From assembly GCF_000719475.1 (NCBI RefSeq), contig NZ_JOGO01000004.1, positions 1 to 64,000 on the forward strand: DNA of 64,000 nucleotides, read 5' to 3'. Below, piece by piece: positions 57,489-64,000 of the stretch. Both the position numbers and the translations under genes were made by a program. How positions within the stretch are numbered: the first letter of the stretch is position 1; the number at the start of each line of letters is the position of its first letter. Below the pieces are notes generated by a model. That model had not been told where the DNA came from and did no database searches. It worked only from the letters and a program-made list of their open reading frames with translations. This DNA is from Streptomyces sp. NRRL F-5630. GTDB lineage: Bacteria > Actinomycetota > Actinomycetes > Streptomycetales > Streptomycetaceae.

Positions 57489-58502
57489 ATGAGCAAGACC
57501 GCGTTGATCACCGGCATCACCGGGCAGGACGGCTCGTACCTCGCGGAGCTGCTGCTCGCGAAGGGCTACGAGGTGCACGGGCTGCTGCGCCGCTCGTCGA
57601 GCTTCAACACCGAGCGCATCGACCACATCTACCAGGGTCCGCAGGAGGACGACCGCCGCCTCGTGCTGCACCACGCGGACCTCGGCGACGGGGTCGCGCT
57701 GGTGAACCTGCTGCGCGAGATACGCCCCGGCGAGGTCTACAACCTCGGCGCCCAGTCGCACGTCCGCGTCTCCTTCGACGCCCCGCTGTACACGGGCGAC
57801 GTCACGGGGCTCGGCGCGCTGCGGCTCCTGGAGGCGATCCGGGCCTCGGGTGTGGACACCCGTATCTACCAGGCCAGTTCCTCGGAGATGTTCGGCGCCA
57901 CGCCGCCCCCGCAGAACGAGGGCACGCCCTTCCACCCGCGCAGCCCGTACGGCGCCGCGAAGGTCTTCGCCTACTGGGCGACGGTCAACTACCGCGAGGC
58001 GTACGACATGTTCGCGGTCAACGGCATCCTGTTCAACCACGAGTCCCCGCGCCGCGGCGAGACCTTCGTGACCCGCAAGATCACCCGTGCCGTGGCCCGG
58101 ATCAGGGCCGGGCTCCAGGAGCACCTGTACCTCGGCAACCTCGACGCGGTCCGGGACTGGGGTTACGCGCCCGAGTACGTCGAGGCGATGTGGCGGATGC
58201 TCCAGCACGACGAGCCGACCGACTACGTCGTGGCCACCGGCGTGCCCGCCACGGTCCGCCAGTTCACCGAGACGGCCTTCGCGCACGCCGGGCTCGACTG
58301 GAACGCGCACGTGCGCTACGACGCGAAGTACGAGCGCCCGAGCGAGGTGGACGCCCTCATCGGCGACGCGAGCAAGGCCCGTGAACTGCTCGGTTGGAAG
58401 CCCTCGGTGCTGGTCGAGGAGCTGGCCCGGATCATGGTCGACGCCGATGTGCGCCAGGTGGAGGACCAGCTCGCGGGAGCCACGGTGCGCATCGACCGCT
58501 GA
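57489..58502 (+). CDS. gmd: GDP-mannose 4,6-dehydratase
   Basis: A 337-aa SDR that converts GDP-D-mannose to GDP-4-keto-6-deoxy-D-mannose. It starts [20 protein letters not shown] and contains [28 protein letters not shown] and [12 protein letters not shown] (YxxxK). AGGAGGGG lies seven bases before the ATG. With fcl it gives the cell GDP-L-fucose. Followed by a terminator. Confidence 0.95.
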   Translation: MSKTALITGITGQDGSYLAELLLAKGYEVHGLLRRSSSFNTERIDHIYQGPQEDDRRLVLHHADLGDGVALVNLLREIRPGEVYNLGAQSHVRVSFDAPLYTGDVTGLGALRLLEAIRASGVDTRIYQASSSEMFGATPPPQNEGTPFHPRSPYGAAKVFAYWATVNYREAYDMFAVNGILFNHESPRRGETFVTRKITRAVARIRAGLQEHLYLGNLDAVRDWGYAPEYVEAMWRMLQHDEPTDYVVATGVPATVRQFTETAFAHAGLDWNAHVRYDAKYERPSEVDALIGDASKARELLGWKPSVLVEELARIMVDADVRQVEDQLAGATVRIDR

Positions 58503-58517
58503 GGCGGGAACGGGCAC

Positions 58518-58546
58518 CGTCGGGGGGTGCGACGCGCCCCCCGACG
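58518..58546. terminator. Terminator after gmd
   Basis: CGTCGGGGGG and CCCCCCGACG are perfect 10-bp arms with a 9-base loop, 16 bases after the gmd stop. Confidence 0.85.
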
Positions 58547-58654
58547 CGCCGGGCGCCCCCGGGGACAACAGCTTTCCCGGGGGGCCTCGCGCTCTTTCAT
58601 ACCAATCAGGTCAAGGAAGCCCCATGAGACCGCACCCCGGGCTCATGTGACTGT

Positions 58655-58673
58655 GTATCTCCTGCGAAGATAC
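58655..58673. promoter_or_regulatory. Dyad upstream of the secreted propeller protein
   Basis: GTATCT-N7-AGATAC lies 54 bases before the ATG at 58727, in the presumed promoter region. It is AT-rich against its surroundings and may be an operator or a leader hairpin. Confidence 0.4.
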
Positions 58674-58726
58674 GACCACTTCGGCCAAAGCAGGCCGCTC
58701 GCCGGGCCCAATGCCTTGGGGGATAG

Positions 58727-61459
58727 ATGCAAAGATCCAAGGGGCTGTCCGCTGCCCTTGTCCTCTCCGCTTCCGTCATGGGGCTGGGGGCGCTCGCCGC
58801 TCCCCAGGCCGCCGCGCTCACCGCGCCGGTCGCCTTCACCGCGGACGACCTGCCGACCTGGCAGACCAACGGCATCGTCTGGGCTCTCGCCCAGGCCGGT
58901 GACACGGTCTTCGTCGGCGGGACCTTCTCGCAGGTGCGCCCGCCGGACGGGCAGGCCGGGACACCGAAGAGCGCGGTCAACTTCGTTGCCATGGACGCGG
59001 CGACGGGCGCGCCGATCGACTGCGACCTCTCCTTCACCGTCGGCAGCGGCACCGCCACGGTGCGCTCGATGGCGGTCTCCGAGGACGGCAAGACGCTCTA
59101 CGTCGGCGGTTACTTCGGCGCGGTCAACGGCGTCCCGGCGAGCAGTCTCGCCGCGATCGACGTCGCGACATGCAAGCCGAAGACGGACTTCAAGGCGAGC
59201 TTCCCCGCGACCGTGCGGGCCCTCGCGGTGGCCGGGAACACGGTGTACGCGGGTGGCGACTTCACCAGCGTCGGCGGCCAGTCCCACAAGCGCTTCGCCG
59301 CCGTGAACGGCACGACGGGCGCGGTGCTGCCCTGGCAGGCCGACGCGGACCAGCCGGGCCGGGCCATCGCGGTCACCCCCGACCACCGCCATGTCCTGCT
59401 CGGCGGGGACTTCTTCACCGTCAACGGCGCGGACTCGCACGCACTCGGCGTGGTCGACGCGACGACGGGCGCCAACGTCAAGACGTACCCGAACAACTTC
59501 GTGCCGCAGAACTCGGTCGTGAAGTCGATCGCGACGGACGGCACCGGGTTCTACACGGGCAACGAGGGCACCGGCGGCGGCGTCTTCGACGGCCGGATCG
59601 CCGTGGACCTCGACACCTACGCGCAGCGCTGGCGCGACACGTGCCTCGGCGCCACGCAGTCGGTCCTCCCCTACGAGGGCGTGCTCTACAGCGCCTCGCA
59701 CGCGCACGACTGCTCCAGCGTCGGCGAGTTCCCCGACGGGCGCCGCCACCACCTGCTCGCGCAGCCGGTGGACGACGTGCACAAGCTCGGCTGGATGCCG
59801 GACACCAACGACGGCCTCGGCGAGGGCATCGGCCCGCGCGCGATGTCCATATCCGGCACCGGCTCGACGAAGTACCTGTGGGTGGGCGGCGAGTTCACCA
59901 CCGTCAACGGCGGTGCCGCGCAGGGCCTGACCCGCTTCGCGACCGGCCCGGACACCGGGGCGCCAGGAGCGCCGCAGGCGAGCGCGGCGAGCGTCAAGCC
60001 CGGCGCGGTGCAGGTGCGGTGGCGCACGGCGCTCGACCTCGACGACAGCCGTCTGACGTACAAGGTGTACCGCAACGGCTCGGCCACGCCGATCCACACC
60101 ATGACGGGCGACTCGCTGGAGTGGTCACGTCCTCAGCTCTCCTTCACGGACACCACGGCGAAGGCGGGCGAGACCTACACGTACCGGGTCACCGCCACCG
60201 ACGCGGCCGGGAACACGAGCGCCCAGTCGAACGCCGTGAGCGTGACGGTGCCCGAGTCCCCGCAGGCGTACCCCAACGCGGTCCTCGACGACGGCGCCTC
60301 GATGTACTGGCGCTACGACGAGAAGAACGGCCCCTTCGTCGGCGACCTCTCCTCCGGCGACTTGCACGGCCTCGGCCGCAACGCCCCGTCGACGGGCTCC
60401 GCCGACGGCGTCCTGAACGACTCGAAGGCGCTGAGTCTCAACGGGACGGACCAGCAGGTCAACTCCGACCGCAGGACGACCGTCAAGGGCGCGTACACGC
60501 TGGAGACGTGGTTCAAGACGACCACGACGCAGGGCGGGAAGCTGCTCGGCTTCGGTGACCAGACCGGCACCCGGGGCAGCGGCAACTACGACAAGCACCT
60601 GTACATGACCAACTCCGGGAAGGTCGTCTTCGGGGCCCACCCGGGCGCCCCGAAGACGGTCGCGTCCAGCGCCGGCCTCAACGACGGCAAGTGGCACCAC
60701 GCCGTCGGCACGCAGGACGGCTCCGGCATGAAGCTGTACGTGGACGGCAAGCTCCAGTCGAGCAACGACGTCACCGGCAACCAGGAGTACTCCGGGTACT
60801 GGCACGTCGGTGGGGACAACATCAGCGGCTGGCCCGAGGCCCCGTCGAGCCAGTTCTTCAACGGCCAGATCGACGAGACGGCCGTCTACGGCAAGGCGCT
60901 GACGCCCCAGCAGGTCAACAACCACTACCAGCTCGCGACCAACCCCCCGCCCGCCGACAGCGTCGTCAAGGTGACGGCGAGCGAGGACGCCTACGCCAAC
61001 GCGGGCGCGCCGAGCACCAACTACGGCTCCTCCAGCTCGCTCGCCGTGCGCGGCACCTCCGCGTACGAGAGCTACCTGCGCTTCACGCTGCCGAAGGCGC
61101 CCGCGGGGACCGTGCTCAAGAGCGCGCGGCTCGCGGTGAAGACCTCCACGCAGTCGGGTGCCGGCTCGACCGATGACCAGCGCATCCAGCCGGTCACCGG
61201 GGACTGGACGGAGGACGGCGTCACGTACAAGAACCGTCCCTCGCTCGCGAACACCACGCTCGGCACGCTCAGCGGCGCGACCGAGGGCTCGACGGTGTAC
61301 TCGGCGCTGCTCGACACGACCGCGATGAAGGCGGCGCTCGGCGGCGAGTACAGCATGGCGATGACGAGCGAGGGCACGGACCCGCTGTGGCTGTGGTCGA
61401 GCGAGGCGGCGGCGGGGGCCCAGACCCCGCAGCTCATCCTCACCTTCGGCGCGCCGTAG
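58727..61459 (+). CDS. Large secreted beta-propeller, FN3, LamG and C-terminal carbohydrate-binding-like protein
   Basis: A 910-aa secreted protein. The signal peptide (1-30) ends PQAAALTA. Residues about 40-405 form a propeller-like repeat region with recurring VFVGGTFSQV, LYVGGYFGAVNG, VYAGGDFTSVGG, VLLGGDFFTVNG and LWVGGEFTTVNG. Then come an FN3 domain (about 415-508), a LamG/concanavalin-like domain (about 520-730, LETWFKTT, GKWHHAVGTQDG, NGQIDETAVYG) and a C-terminal beta domain (about 745-910, EDAYANAGAPSTNYGSSSSLAVRG) like the DNRLRE/CBM96 type. It probably binds surface glycans; no catalytic site was seen. GGGGGA precedes the ATG. Confidence 0.85.
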   Translation: MQRSKGLSAALVLSASVMGLGALAAPQAAALTAPVAFTADDLPTWQTNGIVWALAQAGDTVFVGGTFSQVRPPDGQAGTPKSAVNFVAMDAATGAPIDCDLSFTVGSGTATVRSMAVSEDGKTLYVGGYFGAVNGVPASSLAAIDVATCKPKTDFKASFPATVRALAVAGNTVYAGGDFTSVGGQSHKRFAAVNGTTGAVLPWQADADQPGRAIAVTPDHRHVLLGGDFFTVNGADSHALGVVDATTGANVKTYPNNFVPQNSVVKSIATDGTGFYTGNEGTGGGVFDGRIAVDLDTYAQRWRDTCLGATQSVLPYEGVLYSASHAHDCSSVGEFPDGRRHHLLAQPVDDVHKLGWMPDTNDGLGEGIGPRAMSISGTGSTKYLWVGGEFTTVNGGAAQGLTRFATGPDTGAPGAPQASAASVKPGAVQVRWRTALDLDDSRLTYKVYRNGSATPIHTMTGDSLEWSRPQLSFTDTTAKAGETYTYRVTATDAAGNTSAQSNAVSVTVPESPQAYPNAVLDDGASMYWRYDEKNGPFVGDLSSGDLHGLGRNAPSTGSADGVLNDSKALSLNGTDQQVNSDRRTTVKGAYTLETWFKTTTTQGGKLLGFGDQTGTRGSGNYDKHLYMTNSGKVVFGAHPGAPKTVASSAGLNDGKWHHAVGTQDGSGMKLYVDGKLQSSNDVTGNQEYSGYWHVGGDNISGWPEAPSSQFFNGQIDETAVYGKALTPQQVNNHYQLATNPPPADSVVKVTASEDAYANAGAPSTNYGSSSSLAVRGTSAYESYLRFTLPKAPAGTVLKSARLAVKTSTQSGAGSTDDQRIQPVTGDWTEDGVTYKNRPSLANTTLGTLSGATEGSTVYSALLDTTAMKAALGGEYSMAMTSEGTDPLWLWSSEAAAGAQTPQLILTFGAP

Positions 61460-61479
61460 ACCCGGGTCGGCTGACGCAC

Positions 61480-61513
61480 GCGGGGCCGGACGCCTTCACG
61501 GGTCCGGCCCCGC
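61480..61513. terminator. Terminator after the propeller protein gene
   Basis: GCGGGGCCGGA and TCCGGCCCCGC are perfect 11-bp arms with a 12-base loop, 20 bases after the stop and before the lipoprotein gene. Confidence 0.85.
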
Positions 61514-61553
61514 CTCGTACCGCCCACGCCCCCTTCCGCACAGGAGTAGTTCC

Positions 61554-62252
61554 ATGCGCACCACCCCTCGCAGGCCCCTCGCGGGCGTGCTCGTGCTCGG
61601 CACGGCGCTGCTCGCGCTGAGCGCCTGCGGTTCCTCGGACGACGGGGACAAGGACGACGCGGCCGCCGGGCGCCCCGCGGCCTCGGCGCCGGTCTCCGCG
61701 AGCCCCTCGGGGTCCAAGGCCCCGGCCCGCAACGAGGCCGCGAAGGAGGCGAAGCCGAGCGGGCCCGTCGAGTCGGACGACAAGCTCAAGCCCGCGACGG
61801 GGTCCTTCACGAAGAAGGAGAAGCAGTACCTCAGCGGCCGGGTGCCCAAGAACATGGACCCCGCCGCGGTGCTCCAGACCGGGCAGGAGGCGTGCGACCG
61901 GCTGAAGCTGACGGCCTCGCGCGACAAGGACGCCGCCGTGGGCGCCCTCATCGCGGGCGAGATCCCCGACGCCGTCGCCGCGATCGGCCGGCTCTGCCCC
62001 GAGCAGCAGCCGCTCCTGGACCGGGCCCGGCAGGGGTTCACGGAGGGCACGAAGAAGAACCCCTCGCCCGGTACGTACCGCGCCCTCACGGCGGACGCGA
62101 GCACGTGCACGTGGCAGGCGCTCGGCGCGGGCGGCACGTCGCTCGCCTCCGGACCGCCGCAGGGCACGAAGCCCGAGAAGGTGACGGCGAAGATCCCGGC
62201 GGGCACGGAGAAGTTCGTCTCGCAGGGGTGCTACGCCTGGCTGCCCGCCTGA
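61554..62252 (+). CDS. Predicted lipoprotein of unknown function
   Basis: A 232-aa lipoprotein; signal peptide ends LLALSAC (Cys about 25). A charged, Ser/Pro-rich linker (26-85) leads to a helical part (LQTGQEACDRLKLTASRDKDAAV, ALIAGEIPDAVAAIGRLCPEQ) and a beta part (TYRALTADASTCTWQALG, KFVSQGCYAW). Four mature cysteines may form two disulfides. AGGAG precedes the ATG. It follows the propeller protein in the same direction behind a terminator and is probably displayed on the membrane near the EPS machinery. Confidence 0.75.
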   Translation: MRTTPRRPLAGVLVLGTALLALSACGSSDDGDKDDAAAGRPAASAPVSASPSGSKAPARNEAAKEAKPSGPVESDDKLKPATGSFTKKEKQYLSGRVPKNMDPAAVLQTGQEACDRLKLTASRDKDAAVGALIAGEIPDAVAAIGRLCPEQQPLLDRARQGFTEGTKKNPSPGTYRALTADASTCTWQALGAGGTSLASGPPQGTKPEKVTAKIPAGTEKFVSQGCYAWLPA

Positions 62253-62266
62253 GCCGCGGCCGAGAG

Positions 62267-62312
62267 GACGGGTCCGGGGTGCCGCTCACGCGCGCGGCAC
62301 CCCGGGCCCGTC
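62267..62312. terminator. Bidirectional terminator
   Basis: Nineteen-base arms with one mismatch (62267-62285 and 62294-62312) and an 8-base loop, between the convergent lipoprotein and glycosyltransferase genes. Confidence 0.88.
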
Positions 62313-62319
62313 CGCGTCT

Positions 62320-63432
62320 CTACAGCCCCTCGTACACCGTCAGGAGCCGGTCCACGACCGCGTCCATCGCGAAGGTCTCGCTCGCGAGGGTGTGCGCGGC
62401 GCGGGATGCCTCGGCGTGGTGGGCCGGGTCGAGGAGGTCGCCGATGGCGGGGGCGAGTCCGTCCGCCGTGGTGACGACGCGGCCCGCGCCCGCGCGGGCG
62501 ATGTCCTTGGCGAGGCCGTTCGATGTCGTGACGACGGCCGGGGTGCCGACCGAGAGGGCTTCGAGCACGGACATCGGGAAGGGCTCGTCGACGGCCGGGA
62601 GGACGTAGACGGTGGCCTCGCGCAGGGTGCGGAGCATGTCCTCGCCGCTCAGCGGTCCGGGCAGGGCGACCTTGTCGCGCAGCCCGAGCATGTCCACGAG
62701 GGCGTGGACGGCCTCGCGTTCGCCCTCGTCGGGCCCCGCGACGGTGAAGCGGGCCTCCGGGTGCGCGGCGAGGATCTCCGGGATCGCGGCGACGAAGTCG
62801 GTGGGCCGTTTGCGGGCCTGGAGGCGGGCCGCGTACACGAGGTGCGGCGCGGTGCCGTCCCAGGGCCTGCGCGGCTCCTGGGCGGGCACGCCGTTGACGA
62901 GCCGTACCGCCTGGGCCAGCGGCGGGGCGCCCACGACGGCGTCGAGTCCCGCGCGTTCGTGGTCCGTGAGGTAGAGCACCGCGCCCGCGCCGCGCAGCAG
63001 GCGGCGCACGGCGAGCGCGTCGAGCACCTTCGCGAGCGCCTTGCCGCTCGGGTCGACCATGCCGTGCGTCTGGAGCACGAGCGGGCGCCCGGCGCGCAGC
63101 GCGGCGAGCGCGACCGGGAGGGTCACGAGGTCGCGCGCGAGGTGCACGTGGACGACGTCGGCCTCGCGCACGAGGCGGCGGGCGGAGCCGAGCAGCGCGG
63201 GCGAGGTGATGCCGCTGAAGCCGAGCGGGGCGAGCCTGCGGGCCTGGTAGAGGCGCGCGGGCACCCCTTCGACCTCGGTGGGCAGGGCGCTGTCGAAGCC
63301 GTCGCCGAGGGCGAGGAGACCGGCCTCGTGGCCGCGCTCTTTGAGGCCCTTGGCGAGGTTGAGCGCGACGCGGACCGGGCCGCCGAAGGCGTGTGTCGGG
63401 CTGTGCAGCGTGACGGCGTGCAGGACTCTCAT
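62320..63432 (-). CDS. Glycosyltransferase family 4
   Basis: A 370-aa GT-B glycosyltransferase. Acceptor side: HAVTLHSPTHAFGGPVRVALNLAKGLKERGHE. Donor side: LVYAARLQARKRPTDFV and the E-x7-E-type motif PAVDEPFPMSVLEALSVGTPAVV. It should add a sugar to the lipid-linked repeat unit on the cytoplasmic face. The start overlaps the stop of the acetyltransferase gene by four bases (ATGA), so they are coupled. The sugar is unknown; GDP-fucose from the nearby genes is one candidate. Confidence 0.9.
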   Translation of the reverse strand: MRVLHAVTLHSPTHAFGGPVRVALNLAKGLKERGHEAGLLALGDGFDSALPTEVEGVPARLYQARRLAPLGFSGITSPALLGSARRLVREADVVHVHLARDLVTLPVALAALRAGRPLVLQTHGMVDPSGKALAKVLDALAVRRLLRGAGAVLYLTDHERAGLDAVVGAPPLAQAVRLVNGVPAQEPRRPWDGTAPHLVYAARLQARKRPTDFVAAIPEILAAHPEARFTVAGPDEGEREAVHALVDMLGLRDKVALPGPLSGEDMLRTLREATVYVLPAVDEPFPMSVLEALSVGTPAVVTTSNGLAKDIARAGAGRVVTTADGLAPAIGDLLDPAHHAEASRAAHTLASETFAMDAVVDRLLTVYEGL

Positions 63433-63983
63433 ACGGGCTCCGGTACGGGCCTGCGGCTGCCGTCGACGGCGTGCAGGGTCAGGGCGGGCAGGTCGCGGTG
63501 GAGCACCGTGCCGGCCGCGAGGACGGACTGGGCGCCGACCCGCACGCCCGCGAGTACCGTGGCGCGGGTGGCGATCCAGGCGCCGTCCTCGACGGTGATC
63601 GGGGCGTTGCGGTAGCGGAAGTCGGCCTTGCGGTGGTCGTGGCTGCCCGTGCAGAGCATGGCCTCCTGCGAGACGCAGACGTGGGCGCCGATCCGGATGG
63701 GCTCCAGGTTGAGCAGGAAGGCGCCCTCGCCTATCCAGCTGTGGTCGCCTATCTCCAGCTTCCACGGCCACAGGACGCGCACCCGGTGCCGGATGAGCAC
63801 CCCTTCGCCGATCTTCGCGCCGAACGCGCGCAGAAGCATGGTGCGGACCCGGGCCGGGGTGAACCACGCCATGAAGACCGTGTTCATGACGGCGAACCAC
63901 AGGGCCTGGACGAGTTTCCCGCGTCCCTTGTCGTAACCGGCCAGCGTGAAGGCCGGGAGATCGCGCATGTGTGTAACCCCCAC
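63429..63983 (-). CDS. WcaF/LbetaH-type acetyltransferase
   Basis: A 184-aa left-handed beta-helix acyltransferase, like colanic-acid WcaF. After LPAFTLAGYDKGRGKLVQALWF and a hydrophobic segment come hexapeptide repeats (IGEGVLIRHRVRV, IGDHSWIGEGAFL, IGAHVCVSQEAMLCTGSHD) with the catalytic His in TGSHDH. It would O-acetylate the polysaccharide. GTG at 63983 is used because GGGGAGG lies five bases upstream; an ATG at 63968 is possible. Likely part of an operon running in from beyond the right edge. Confidence 0.88.
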   Translation of the reverse strand: MGVTHMRDLPAFTLAGYDKGRGKLVQALWFAVMNTVFMAWFTPARVRTMLLRAFGAKIGEGVLIRHRVRVLWPWKLEIGDHSWIGEGAFLLNLEPIRIGAHVCVSQEAMLCTGSHDHRKADFRYRNAPITVEDGAWIATRATVLAGVRVGAQSVLAAGTVLHRDLPALTLHAVDGSRRPVPEPV

Positions 63984-64000
63984 CGGCGCCTCCCCTGGCG

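Overview
The window is high-GC chromosomal DNA whose gene content points to a Streptomyces species: a single-anchor succinate dehydrogenase with a divergent LysR gene, a PAS-GGDEF-EAL protein like RmdA, a DUF574 methyltransferase, a class F sortase, a malEFG-aglA operon with malR and no ATPase gene, an Rpf-LysM-M23 protein next to gnd, and several start codons that lie 5-8 bases after a TANNNT -10 box. The species cannot be named from the sequence. No rRNA, tRNA, CRISPR array or complete insertion sequence was seen.

Layout. 0-2.4 kb: a 17-bp tandem repeat, an IclR regulator and a divergent epoxide-hydrolase-like protein. 2.5-6.9 kb: sdhCAB with a divergent lysR gene. 7-10 kb: a c-di-GMP enzyme translationally coupled to a methyltransferase. 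10-12.5 kb: a membrane-anchored surface protein facing a class F sortase across a 179-bp palindromic element. 12.5-18.4 kb: a MarR/hydrolase pair with two matching operators, a polysaccharide deacetylase lipoprotein, a universal stress protein, a CapA-like protein, and an ECF sigma factor followed by an unknown protein. 18.4-22.7 kb: a LytTR response regulator, a small membrane protein, a sodium/solute symporter and a LytS-type kinase; the last three are joined by GTGA overlaps. 22.9-27.1 kb: a Nei/Fpg DNA glycosylase, a large PP2C phosphatase with PAS, GAF and ATPase domains, and a DUF6777 lipoprotein. 27.5-34.1 kb: aglA-malGFE and malR, for maltose/maltodextrin uptake and hydrolysis.

34.1-41.3 kb looks like an accessory segment. 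It has Tn3-type and IS5-type transposase fragments, two truncated genes, an unknown 442-aa protein, a VOC/aldo-keto reductase/AlkZ-like glycosylase operon facing a WYL regulator across a perfect 9-bp-arm operator, and an orphan 57-aa peptide gene that resembles a RiPP precursor.

41.3-52.7 kb returns to core functions: a zinc-ribbon SDR, glycogen genes glgA-glgC, a DMT exporter, rpfD, gnd, a proline-rich protein and an ABC exporter behind a MerR-type promoter. 52.9 kb to the end is a cell-surface carbohydrate region: a GH71 glucanase, a polyprenyl-phosphate sugar-1-phosphate transferase, fcl and gmd for GDP-L-fucose, a large secreted beta-propeller/FN3/LamG protein, a lipoprotein, a GT4 glycosyltransferase and a WcaF-type acetyltransferase. 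It probably continues past the right edge and suggests a fucose-containing exopolysaccharide.

Start codons were chosen by ribosome binding site, by overlap with the upstream gene, or by fit to a leaderless promoter. Family names come from motifs read by eye; no database search was run.
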